Source: Nocardia crassostreae
GTDB taxonomy: Bacteria > Actinomycetota > Actinomycetes > Mycobacteriales > Mycobacteriaceae
Assembly (NCBI RefSeq): GCF_001613405.1
Contig: NZ_BDCH01000043.1
Span: 1 to 64,000 of the forward strand
DNA length: 64,000 nt
Direction of reading: 5' to 3'
The notes beneath the pieces are model-generated. The model saw only the letters and a list, made by a program, of their open reading frames with translations. It did not search any database and was not told where the DNA came from. The position numbers were made by a program, and so were the translations under genes. Below, one piece after another: positions 53,239 to 61,772 of the stretch (the first letter of the stretch is position 1; each line of letters begins with the position of its first letter).

Positions 53239-54176
53239 CCATCCGTCATTTCCTGCGTGACGACGACCTCTCGCCCGCCGAGCAGGCCGAAGTCCTCGCT
53301 CTGGCAGCGGAACTCAAGGCCGACCCGCTCGCCCGCAAGCCCCTCGCGGGCCCGCGCGGCGTGGCGGTCATGTTCGAGAAGAACTCCACCCGCACCCGCT
53401 TCTCCTTCGAAATGGGCATTGCCCAGCTCGGCGGGCACGCCGTCGTGGTCGACGGCCGTGACACCCAGTTGGGCCGCGAGGAAACCCTCGCCGACACCGG
53501 CCGCGTGCTGTCCCGCTATGTCGACATGATCGTCTGGCGCACCTTCGGCCAGGACCGTCTGGACGAAATGGCCGGAGCCGCGACCGTTCCGGTCGTCAAC
53601 GCCCTCTCCAACGAATTCCACCCCTGCCAGGTCCTCGCCGACCTGCAGACCCTGAAGGAACGCAAGGGCGACCTCACCGGCCGCGACCTCGCCTTCCTCG
53701 GCGACGGCGCCAACAATATGTCGCACTCCCTGCTCCTGGGCGGCGTGACGGCGGGCCTGAACGTAACCATCGCCGCCCCCGAGGGTTTCGAGCCCTTCCC
53801 GTGGATCGTCGACCTCGCGCAGAAGCGCGCCGCCGAAACCGGCGCGACCATCACCCTGACGAACGACCCGATCGCGGCAGCGGAGGGCGCCGACGCCCTG
53901 GTCACCGACACCTGGACCTCCATGGGTCAGGAAGATGACGGCCGCGACCGCGTGGCCCCCTTCCGCCACTTCCAGATCAACACCGCCCTCCTCGCGGGCG
54001 CCGCCCCCGATGTGACGGTGCTGCACTGCCTCCCCGCCCACCACGGCGAGGAGATCACCGACGAGGTGATCGACGGCCCCCACAGCGCGGTCTGGGACGA
54101 AGCCGAAAACCGCCTCCACGCCCAAAAAGCCCTCCTGGTCTGGCTCCTGGAGAAATACGAAAGCACCCCCCGATGA
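53235..54176 (+). CDS. argF: Ornithine carbamoyltransferase
   Basis: 313 residues from GTG. The carbamoyl phosphate site STRTRFSFE, the FHPCQVLADLQTL region, the ornithine-binding DTWTSMGQE and the catalytic HCLPAHHGEEI are all present. It makes citrulline from ornithine. Its end overlaps the argR ATG by 4 bp. Confidence 0.96.
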   Translation: MTIRHFLRDDDLSPAEQAEVLALAAELKADPLARKPLAGPRGVAVMFEKNSTRTRFSFEMGIAQLGGHAVVVDGRDTQLGREETLADTGRVLSRYVDMIVWRTFGQDRLDEMAGAATVPVVNALSNEFHPCQVLADLQTLKERKGDLTGRDLAFLGDGANNMSHSLLLGGVTAGLNVTIAAPEGFEPFPWIVDLAQKRAAETGATITLTNDPIAAAEGADALVTDTWTSMGQEDDGRDRVAPFRHFQINTALLAGAAPDVTVLHCLPAHHGEEITDEVIDGPHSAVWDEAENRLHAQKALLVWLLEKYESTPR

Positions 54177-54691
54177 CCATCGAGCGACGTACCCAGGCGA
54201 CCGGCAAGGGCGCGGCCATAGCCCGCACCCGCGCCGGCCGCCAGGCCCGCATTGTCGCCATCCTCTCCCAGCACGAGGTCCGCAGCCAATCCGAACTGGC
54301 CGCCCTCCTCTCCGGCGAAGGCATCGAAACCACCCAAGCCACCCTCTCCCGCGACCTCGACGAACTGGGCGCGGTCAAGTTGCGCGCCGCCGACGGCGGC
54401 GCAGGCGTCTATGTCGTCCCCGAAGACGGCAGTCCCGTCCGCGGCGTCACCGGCGGCACCGAACGCCTCTCGAAACTCCTGGGCGACCTCCTGGTCTCGA
54501 CAGATTCCAGCGGCAACATCGCAGTCCTCCGCACCCCACCCGGCGCCGCCCACTTCCTGGCCAGCGCCCTCGACCGCGCCGCCCTCCACGAAATAGTCGG
54601 CACCATCGCCGGTGACGACACCATCGCCGTCATAGCCCGCGAACCCATCACCGGCGCCGAACTGGCCGCCAAGATCGAACAACTGGCGTAG
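54173..54691 (+). CDS. argR: Arginine repressor
   Basis: 172 residues. The N-terminal winged helix (RQARIVAILSQHEVRSQSELAALLSGEGIETTQATLSRDLDELGAVK in segments) binds ARG boxes. The C-terminal hexamer/arginine domain ends IVGTIAGDDTIAVIAREPITGAELAAKIEQL. A basic 15-residue N-terminal extension is present, as in other actinobacteria. Last gene of the arg operon; likely targets are 48822-48852 and 63222-63252. Confidence 0.95.
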   Translation: MTIERRTQATGKGAAIARTRAGRQARIVAILSQHEVRSQSELAALLSGEGIETTQATLSRDLDELGAVKLRAADGGAGVYVVPEDGSPVRGVTGGTERLSKLLGDLLVSTDSSGNIAVLRTPPGAAHFLASALDRAALHEIVGTIAGDDTIAVIAREPITGAELAAKIEQLA

Positions 54692-54842
54692 TCCCTGACC
54701 TGGACCGGCGATCACCGGGAATCTGTGGCGGTATTCGCCGAGAGACCCCCGCCACCATTTCCCGGTCGCCACTGTTGCAGTTCGCCGCACCTACTCAGCT
54801 CAGGGTCGCACTGTCGATCAGAGCGGCGAAAGTCGCTCTGTC

Positions 54843-55076
54843 CTACTGCGATGCCTCAGCGCCGACGAGTATGGCGTCCAACAGTGGAGCACTGGCAAGG
54901 CTGCCGGATCCGTAGTGCCCGCTCGCGCGAGCGCTGGCAATGACAGCATGAATGACCGCCGCGTGAATCTGGGAACGTGCTGTGGCCAGTGGTCTTCCGG
55001 ATGCCTCGAGCGCGGACAGGTGAATCTCAACGGCTTCGATCACCTCATGCAGCACTCGGATCTCGATATCACTCAT
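54843..55076 (-). CDS. Small protein of unknown function
   Basis: A 77-residue helical protein (MSDIEIRVLHEVIEAVEIHL..., LATARSQIHAAVIHAVIASARASG). The strong GGGAGG 6 nt before the ATG on the minus strand supports it as real. No family was recognised. It opens the accessory block between argR and argG and is divergent from the XRE gene. Confidence 0.6.
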   Translation of the reverse strand: MSDIEIRVLHEVIEAVEIHLSALEASGRPLATARSQIHAAVIHAVIASARASGHYGSGSLASAPLLDAILVGAEASQ

Positions 55077-55318
55077 CGCTACCTCCCGAGGGTGTGAACT
55101 TCCAGACTTATTCGGTTGGGAGGCCGGGGGAACGCTGGCCCGCCTGCCGTGCGTCAATGCAACGCGGCACACATCGAGCAAGGACACCGATTCAGAGTCT
55201 CCGGATCGGATTCGCCAAAACGCCTGAAAGATCACCGATTCGATGGGACTCTTGCACCGAACCGGGTGAAGCGAGGCTCGCAAAACGGGTGAACACCACT
55301 ACCCGAAACGGAGAAGCC

Positions 55319-56229
55319 ATGGGTGGAGGCGATGCAGGCTCGACGGTTCCGTTGCGCCAGCTCGGTCGGCTGATGCTGGAGTGGCGTAACCGGGCCGGAC
55401 TCAGTCAAGCCAGGGCAGCCGAGTTGCTGGAGATGGGAGCGACCAGTCTTGCGCGCATCGAGAAGGCCGAGAACTCGCGCGTCAGAACCTCGACCATCAA
55501 GGAGGCGTGCGGGATCTACGGAGTTCCCGTCGATATCGCAACGGGAATGATCGGTCTGGCGCAGCAGGCGAAGGTGAAGAGTTGGTGGCACTCATACAGC
55601 GATCTGATGCCCAAGAATCTCGACGTGTATGTCGGATTGGAGGCCGCTGCTACGAGTCTGTGCTCCTATCAACCGTAGCTGATCCCCGGCCTCCTTCAAA
55701 CTGAACAGTACGATCGTGCCCTGTTGCGGCAACGCTGGCCTGACGAATCAGAGGGCGAGCGGGACCGGCGAGTGCAGATCAACGGGACCGGCGAGTGCAG
55801 ATCAAGAAGTATCGCCAGTCGACGATCCTGCGCCGCACCAGACCGCTTGATCTCGACGTGGTTGTCGGCCAGGCCGCGTTACACCGCGTAGTCGGTGGCG
55901 CGAAGATCCTGGCGGCCCAGTTGCGGCATCTCGCCGACATGTCGACACACGACAATATTTCGGTTCGGATACTGCCTTTCGAGGCAGGATTTCCCGGAGG
56001 CATGTCGATGTTGCCGTTCGTCGTCATGGACTTCGGGACACCACCACCAGGCGAACCGAGCGAGCCACCGGTCGTGTATCTGGAAGGCGCCGTTGGGAGC
56101 ATGTACCTCGAGGACGATGCGGACGTGCGGTTCCACTACCAGGCCTATCGAACGATCTGTCAGGCGGCGCTGGATGAAGTGACCAGTCGTAACCTGTTGA
56201 GACAGAGAACAAGGGAGATCACATCGTGA
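55319..56229 (+). pseudogene. XRE regulator with DUF5753 domain, broken twice
   Basis: The HTH part reads from ATG 55319 (LRQLGRLMLEWRNRAGLSQARAAELLEMGATSLARIEKAE in segments). The frame meets TAG at 55676-55678 inside the expected YQPELIPGLLQTEQYDRALL (Glu replaced by stop). Further on, two exact 23-bp units (55760-55782 and 55783-55805) shift the frame; the C-terminal DUF5753 domain (KKYRQSTILRRTRPLDLDVV..., ending TREITS) resumes to 56229. Removing one unit gives VQIKKYRQ. DUF5753 proteins pair with DUF397 partners, here still intact downstream. The double damage favours a true pseudogene. Confidence 0.88.
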
Positions 56230-56420
56230 ATGTAGAGCTATCCGACGCACGGTGGTTCAAAAGCAGCCACAGTCAGGCTGGCGGGGAGTGTGTCGAGGTT
56301 GCCTTCCTTTCCAAGGGCAATGTCGGCGTGCGTGACTCGCAGGATCGCGGCGGCGCAGCCCTGATATTCGAACGTGCTGAATGGAATTCGTTCGTGGCTG
56401 CCGTGGTCGTCGGCTTCTGA
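56226..56420 (+). CDS. DUF397 protein
   Basis: 64 residues from GTG, overlapping the stop of the XRE-DUF5753 frame by 4 bp. Family signature: ARWFKSSHSQAGGECVEVAFL, VGVRDSQDRGGAALIFERAEWNSFVAAV. In actinobacteria these small proteins act with the adjacent XRE-DUF5753 protein, in a toxin-antitoxin-like or developmental switch. Here the partner is broken, so this one is probably orphaned. Confidence 0.9.
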   Translation: MNVELSDARWFKSSHSQAGGECVEVAFLSKGNVGVRDSQDRGGAALIFERAEWNSFVAAVVVGF

Positions 56421-56481
56421 GCACTTTTCGTCGGTGTCGTCTCGGCTGCTGGGAGTTGTTCGATCGGATAGCGTTGCGGTC

Positions 56482-57245
56482 ATGGAGACCTTGAGGGTTG
56501 CGGCGGCGCAGACGGCATCGGTGGTCGGGGATATCGGGCGGAATGTTGGGCTGGCGGTGGAATGGGCCGGGAAGGCGGCTGCCGACGGGGCGGAACTTGT
56601 TGTGTTTCCGGAGCTTTCGCTGGTGGGGTACGACCTGACGCAGCTGGATGATTCGGCGCTGTGGGTGACCGTTGACGATTCGCGGTTGGAACCGCTGCGG
56701 CGGGTGGCGATTACGACCGTGGTGGGGGCGGCGGTTCGGACTGCGGAGGGGAAGCGGTTGCTGGCGTCGCTGGTTTGTGAGCCGGGCGGGCGGATCACGG
56801 TGTACGGCAGCCGTATCTGCACGGGGGTGAGCACGGGGTGTTCGAACCCGGTGGCGAGGTGGGGCTGGTGGAGGTTGGCGGCTGGCGGGTGGGGCTCGCG
56901 ATTTGCTATGACGCCGGGGTGCCCGGGCATGCGCAGGAGGCGGCGGCCGCGGGGGCGCATGTGTATCTGGCTTCGAGTTTGTACACGATGGATGAGGTGC
57001 GGCGGATCGATCTGCATCTCGGGGCGCGGGCCATGGACAACCGGATGTACGCGGTCGCGGCCAATCATGCGGGGAACGGGCCCGGATGGGAGTCGTGTGG
57101 CGGCAGCGGGGTGTGGCATCCGGATGGGCGGCGGGTGGTCGAGGCAGGGCGGGATCCGGAATTGGTGATCTACACGCTGTCGCGGGCCGAGTTGAAGGAA
57201 ATTCGGGAAGCGGATGCGCGCAAGGGGTACCCGCGGCCGGAGTGA
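56482..57245 (+). pseudogene. Nitrilase-superfamily carbon-nitrogen hydrolase, one-base frameshift
   Basis: From ATG 56482: METLRVAAAQTASVVGDIGRN..., with the catalytic Glu in LVVFPELSLVGYDL. The frame fails near 56805-56815 after GGRITVYG. In the -1 frame the rest runs YLHGGEHGVFEPGGEV..., with the catalytic Cys in VGLAICYDAGVPGH and AVAANHAGNGPG, to 57245. One missing base near GGCAGCCGTATCTG restores a hydrolase of about 254 residues. The catalytic Lys, normally just before the shift, cannot be placed with certainty. Sequencing error is possible. Confidence 0.8.
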
Positions 57246-57267
57246 TCCGGCCGCCGGGCGGTGCGGG

Positions 57268-57471
57268 TCAGTTCAGCGGATACTGCGCGGGCGGTGCGCC
57301 CGCGCCGGGGTTGGGGCCGGTGCCCGGGCCGGGGACGCTGTCCGGGGTGGCTATCGAGATGATGTCCTGGGCTAGTTGGACGGCGGCCTGGCCTACGGCG
57401 AGGATGTCGCGGCCGATGGTGCGCACGTCACCGGCCAGAGTTGAAACTTGTTGGGCGAGAAGTGGAATCAT
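57268..57471 (-). CDS. Small protein of unknown function
   Basis: 67 residues: a helical N-terminus (MIPLLAQQVSTLAGDVRTIGRDILAVGQAAVQLAQDII in segments) and a Pro/Gly-rich end (PGPGTGPNPGAGAPPAQYPLN). GAAGGA lies before the ATG. The amphipathic helix could associate with membranes. It is convergent with the broken hydrolase and has no recognised family. Confidence 0.5.
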   Translation of the reverse strand: MIPLLAQQVSTLAGDVRTIGRDILAVGQAAVQLAQDIISIATPDSVPGPGTGPNPGAGAPPAQYPLN

Positions 57472-57634
57472 GGCGGGATCCTTCGGTTGGAACCTGGGGA
57501 CATGATCAGGGTGACACAGGGGTGGCGGGGGAGCGCGGGGAACTGGGGGATGTGGGCGATCTGTCCGGAAAATTGTGCGGCGTGTGGTCGAGATAACGGG
57601 TGGTCAGCTGGGGTGCGCGTGTGACGATGGGGGC

Positions 57635-59128
57635 GTGCCTGATTGGACGTATCACCCGCTGAAGCCGGTCGCGAATGCTGTCGTGGGGGAGCTGCGAGCG
57701 CAGTTGGGGGCCTTGCGGTTCTTGTCCGTGCTGATCGGGTTGCCCAAGGGTGGTGCGGTGGTCCGGCGGGTGTTCGATCATCCGGAGGGGCCGCCGGAGT
57801 GGGCGGGGCGATTCGGGATCGCCGTACCGGTCGGCGTCGCGCGGGACGCGGTGCGGGTGATGCCGGTGCAGGGGGCGAGCATTGTCGAGATCGGGCCGGT
57901 AACGGCCGAGGATGTAGAGGTGGTGCGGGAGGCGGCGCGCGGCCGGGAGTGCCGGGTGGCGGCGCGGGTGGACGACCCCGCGGTGGGGGCGCTGCTGGGT
58001 GATGCGGTGGACGAAGTGGTGGTGGGGGAGCGGGCCGATCGGATCCATCTGAGCGAGCCGGATATCGCGAATGCGGTGGCGGCGCTGCGGGATCCGGCGA
58101 CCACCGTGCTGGCGGAACCGACGGTGCTGGTGGCGGCGGGTCCGAGCTGGTTCCAGCGGGTGATCGAAGCGGCTGCGGTGACCGAGCCCGGCGCACCCGG
58201 ATTATGGGATGTCGGATTCGATCCCAGGCGGTGGCCCGGATGGTTCTGGGGGCTGCTGGTGGGCGCGGGGATGATCGTGGCGGGCCTCGGGGCCGGTGCG
58301 ATCACCCTGGGACCCGTCCTGCTCTGGTACGACCGGAACTACCTCGGCACCGATGTGGCCGGGCTGCACGCCATCAACCACCATCTGGTGCATTTCCTAC
58401 AGCACGATCGAATCACCATGGCGGGCAATATGATCGCCATCGGGATCCTGTACTGCGGGCTGGCGTGGGGCGGTATGCGGGTCGGCCGGGCGTGGGCGCG
58501 CAATGCCCTGCTGCTGTCGGGGCTGGTCGGTTTTCCGACCCTGTTCTACTTCCTGGTGATCGGGTTCGTGGAGCCCTTGCACACCTTCGCCGCGGTGGTG
58601 CTGTTCCCGATGTACGTGCTGGCGGTGCGGCGGCCCCTCGGACCGCCCCGGTGGCGAGTCCTCCCGGAGGCGGCCGAGACGATCCGGCGGCGAGCGCTGG
58701 TGGGGCAGTTGCTGATCGTGGCCATGGGCGCGGGCGTCATCTTCGGCGGCATCGTCATCTCCACGGTCGGCCTGACCGATGTGTTCGTGCCCACGGATCT
58801 GACCTTCCTGGAGACCGACGCCGAGACGCTGCGGGCCGCCAATGACCGGTTGCTGCCGTTCATCGCCCACGACCGCGCCGGATTCGGCGGCGCGCTCATG
58901 TCCACCGGAGTCGCCATCCTGCTGATCGGCCTGTGGGGCTGGCGGCGGGGCGAGGCGTGGGTGTTCTGGTCGCTGCTGAGCGCGGGCCTGGCCGGTTCGG
59001 CGAGTGCGCTCATCGTGCATTTCGTCATTCACTACACGGCCTTCATCCATTTGCTTCCGGTGTATTTCGGGGCCGCGGTGATAGGTTTCGCATTGATTCT
59101 GGCGAGGCCGTATCTGATCGGAAGGTGA
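57635..59128 (+). CDS. Two-part protein: degenerate barrel-like domain plus membrane domain
   Basis: 497 residues from GTG. Residues 1-180 are soluble (DWTYHPLKPVANAVVGELRAQ..., GASIVEIGPVTAEDVEVV) and recall a decayed dihydroorotate dehydrogenase-type barrel, without the full FMN site. From about 205 come eight hydrophobic segments (WFWGLLVGAGMIVAGLGAGAITL; MIAIGILYCGLAWGG; LFYFLVIGFVEPLHTFAAVVLFPMYVL; LVGQLLIVAMGAGVIFGGIVI). His-bearing loops (AINHHLVHFLQHDR; FIAHDRAGFGGAL) face between them. The function is unknown. The LLM oxidoreductase follows 3 bp later. Confidence 0.55.
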   Translation: MPDWTYHPLKPVANAVVGELRAQLGALRFLSVLIGLPKGGAVVRRVFDHPEGPPEWAGRFGIAVPVGVARDAVRVMPVQGASIVEIGPVTAEDVEVVREAARGRECRVAARVDDPAVGALLGDAVDEVVVGERADRIHLSEPDIANAVAALRDPATTVLAEPTVLVAAGPSWFQRVIEAAAVTEPGAPGLWDVGFDPRRWPGWFWGLLVGAGMIVAGLGAGAITLGPVLLWYDRNYLGTDVAGLHAINHHLVHFLQHDRITMAGNMIAIGILYCGLAWGGMRVGRAWARNALLLSGLVGFPTLFYFLVIGFVEPLHTFAAVVLFPMYVLAVRRPLGPPRWRVLPEAAETIRRRALVGQLLIVAMGAGVIFGGIVISTVGLTDVFVPTDLTFLETDAETLRAANDRLLPFIAHDRAGFGGALMSTGVAILLIGLWGWRRGEAWVFWSLLSAGLAGSASALIVHFVIHYTAFIHLLPVYFGAAVIGFALILARPYLIGR

Positions 59129-59131
59129 CGC

Positions 59132-60004
59132 GTGAAAGTCAGCTGTGTGATCCTGCCGATCCACCCCTGGCGACAGTCCGCCGACATCTGGCGGCGGGCC
59201 GAGGAGCTGGGATTTCACGCGGCATACAGCTACGACCACATTGCCTTCGAGGGTTTCGAGAACCGCCCTTGGTACGGTGCGATTCCGAGTTTGACCGCCG
59301 CCGCCACGAATACCGGAACCATCCGGCTCGGCACCATGATCACCTCCCCGAATTTCCGGCATCCGGTCACCCTCGCCAAGGAATTGATGACCCTGGACGA
59401 AATCTCCGACGGCCGCGTGACCGCCGGAATCGGCGCGGGCAGCCCGGGATTGGATGCGACAGTGCTGGGCGGCGAACCCTGGTCGCCGCGCGAACGGGCC
59501 GACCGCTTCGCCGAATTCGTCTCGCTGCTGGATCGGCTGCTGACCCAGTCCGTCACGACCTATCGGGGCACGTACTACGCCGCCGACGAGGCCCGCATGA
59601 TTCCCGGCTGCGTGCAGCGCCCGCGCCTGCCCTTCGTCATCGCCGCCGGAGGTCGGCGCGGCATGCGCCTGGCCGCTGCCTACGGTGAGGGCTGGGTGAC
59701 CTGCCCCTTCGGCAATGACGCGGCGGCCGTCGCGCCGCTGATCGACGGTCAGCTCGACGCGCTGACCGAGGCGTGCGACGCCATCGACCGGGATCTCGAC
59801 ACCATCGAGCGCGTGTATGTCTCCGGTTTCACCCCGGAGAATCCGCTCGCTTCCGTCGACGCCTTCGCCGATATCGCCGGGCGCTACGAGGAACTGGGCA
59901 TCACCGAGCTGGTGGTGCACTGGCCCGAACCCGGCACCGTCTTCGACAACGATCCGGCCGTCTTCGAACGCATTGCGACCGAGGTCATTCCGAAACTGGC
60001 ATAG
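59132..60004 (+). CDS. LLM-class (F420/FMN) oxidoreductase
   Basis: 290 residues from GTG. Luciferase-like barrel: CVILPIHPWRQSADIWRRAEELGFHAAYSYDH, TIRLGTMITSPNFRHPVTLAKELMTLDEISDGRVTAGIGAGSPG, and RLPFVIAAGGRRGMRLAAAYGEGW are the F420-subgroup features (in segments). It starts 3 bp after the preceding membrane protein gene and is likely cotranscribed with it. The substrate is unknown. Confidence 0.88.
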   Translation: MKVSCVILPIHPWRQSADIWRRAEELGFHAAYSYDHIAFEGFENRPWYGAIPSLTAAATNTGTIRLGTMITSPNFRHPVTLAKELMTLDEISDGRVTAGIGAGSPGLDATVLGGEPWSPRERADRFAEFVSLLDRLLTQSVTTYRGTYYAADEARMIPGCVQRPRLPFVIAAGGRRGMRLAAAYGEGWVTCPFGNDAAAVAPLIDGQLDALTEACDAIDRDLDTIERVYVSGFTPENPLASVDAFADIAGRYEELGITELVVHWPEPGTVFDNDPAVFERIATEVIPKLA

Positions 60005-60520
60005 CCGCTCAGCGCGGAATCGGAGAGCGGCACTGTTCGATCCGCCGCATCCCTTCGGTACCCCGAATGAAACGTCGTGGCGCTCAGCGCTGTTTACGTC
60101 GGCGCCGTCGTCGACATAATGCCGGATGGGACTGTCCGGCGAACGACGAAGGCTGCTTGTCGATAGTCGAAGTCACGGTGCATCCATCGATAGGGCTTTT
60201 GGGGACATTATCGCGGTGGCGAGGCAGGCGCGGCCGGGAAGGTCGCGGAACCTGGGTGGCCGGATGATCTGCCGGGTAGCGAAACAGCGGATGACCCGTG
60301 GCAGAAGGGAGTTCAGTTTTCTGCTAATTCCGGATTCATGTCGGGTGCTGGAATCGTGGCACGCCGGTGAAGCGGGCCTATCGGGAGAGTATGGACCGGT
60401 GTGTGCTGAATCGAATGTATCTGCGAAAGGGACGAATACAGTTCCCCTCGCGGCTGATTCCGGTCACAGGGAAAGCCGAGCAGTGAGCTGGCATGGCCCA
60501 TCGGAGGGAGGTTCTGAGGC
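60005..60520. other. Intergenic stretch upstream of tnpB
   Basis: 516 bp without a gene I can support. It must contain the left end of the TnpB element, but no clear terminal hairpin or target repeat could be placed by eye. Confidence 0.35.
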
Positions 60521-61729
60521 GTGCTGCGCAGCCATAAGATTCGCCTGGAACCGGACAATGTGCAGGCCAGCGGACTCGCCCGCGCGGCCGGGTGCGCACG
60601 GTTTGCCTGGAACTGGGGGCTGGCGTGGTGGCAGTCCGAGTACGAGAGGTACAAGGCTGGCGAACGAGAGAAACCTCCCAACCAGTTGGAGGTCCGCCGT
60701 GTCTTGAATTCGCTGAAACGAGAGCAGTTCCCGTGGATGCTGGAGTCCACCAAGTGCGCGCCGCAGGAGGCGCTGATTAACCTTGGGCGCGCGTTCGACA
60801 ACTTCTGCAGCTGTCGGGCAAAGTACCCGAAGTTCAAGAAGAAGGGGTTTAAGGACTCGTTCAAGCTGTCGTCCGGGAACTTCGCCGTGAGCGGGAATCG
60901 ACTCCGTATCCCGAACGTCGGCTGGATCATGATGTCGGAGCTGCCACGCTTCGATGGCGCCATTCAGACGGTCACTGTTTCCCGTCGTGCCGGGGAGTGG
61001 TTCGCAGCGTTGACGATCGACACCACCGAACCCCCGAAGCTGCCCGCGACCGGGCGAACAGTTGGCGTTGATGTCGGGGTCCGTGAGTTCGTCACCCAAG
61101 ACGGGGACCTGCTGCAGACTCCGCGTGCGCTCCGGAAGGCAGAGCGGAAGCTGAAACGCGCCCAGCAAGCGTTGAGCCGCAAGCAGAGCGGCTCCGCGAA
61201 CAGAGCGAAGGCACGTCGCCGGCTCGCGAATCTGCACGCGAAAATCGCTGACACGCGCAGTGATTGGATTCACAAACTCACCAGTAAGCTCGTGGAGACC
61301 TACGACTCGATCGCTATCGAGAACTTGAACGTCCGCGGAATGGCTCGTAATCGCCATCTGGCGAAGTCTGTGCTGGAGGCGGGGTTCTATGAGTTCCGTC
61401 GTCAACTCGAGTACAAGACTGCCCTCGCCGGGCGGACGCTGGTTGTCGCTGAGCGCTGGTTCGCCAGTTCCAAGATGTGCAGTGCGTGCGGTGCGAAAAC
61501 CAAGCAGCGCATGACACTCGATGTCCGGGAGTGGGCCTGCAAGTCTTGCGGTACCCGTCATCACCGCGACGTCAATGCAGCGACGAATCTAGATCATCTG
61601 AATACGCCGGGAGTTCCTCGGTGTCAGCCTGTGGAGAGTTCTCCGCCTCTACCCACAAACGGTACTGTTGACGGGCAAGCAGCCTCCGTGAAGCAGGAAC
61701 CCGACAGCGCCTTGAACGAGGTTGCATAG
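60521..61729 (+). mobile_element. tnpB: Solitary TnpB (IS200/IS605-type OrfB) nuclease gene
   Basis: 402 residues from GTG. The RuvC-like site is complete: Asp184 (GVDVGVREF), Glu267 (IAIENLNVRG) and Asp350 (HHRDVNAATN). Four zinc Cys are present (Cys320, 323, 340, 343). The N-terminal helix-turn-helix starts MLRSHKIRLEP. After residue 357 a 45-residue low-complexity tail follows, typical where the coding end overlaps the guide RNA scaffold. No TnpA recombinase is nearby. TnpB proteins are RNA-guided DNA nucleases. The gene lies directly upstream of the PaaK-like gene. Confidence 0.9.
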
Positions 61730-61760
61730 GTTCGGGAGAACGGAAGGCAGCATTTTCGGG
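61600..61760 (+). ncRNA. Possible omega RNA at the 3' end of tnpB
   Basis: In related IS605 elements the guide RNA scaffold overlaps the end of tnpB and extends past it. Here the last codons (after the RuvC Asp) are low-complexity, contain GTGAAGCAGGAACC at about 61687-61700, and run into the PaaK-like gene's upstream DNA. Boundaries and folding are not established. Confidence 0.3.
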
Positions 61761-61772
61761 CAGCAGCAGGGC

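Noticed and set aside
60005..60520. tRNA or other structural RNA in the long gap before tnpB
   Set aside because: No cloverleaf or conserved T-loop sequence could be found by eye.
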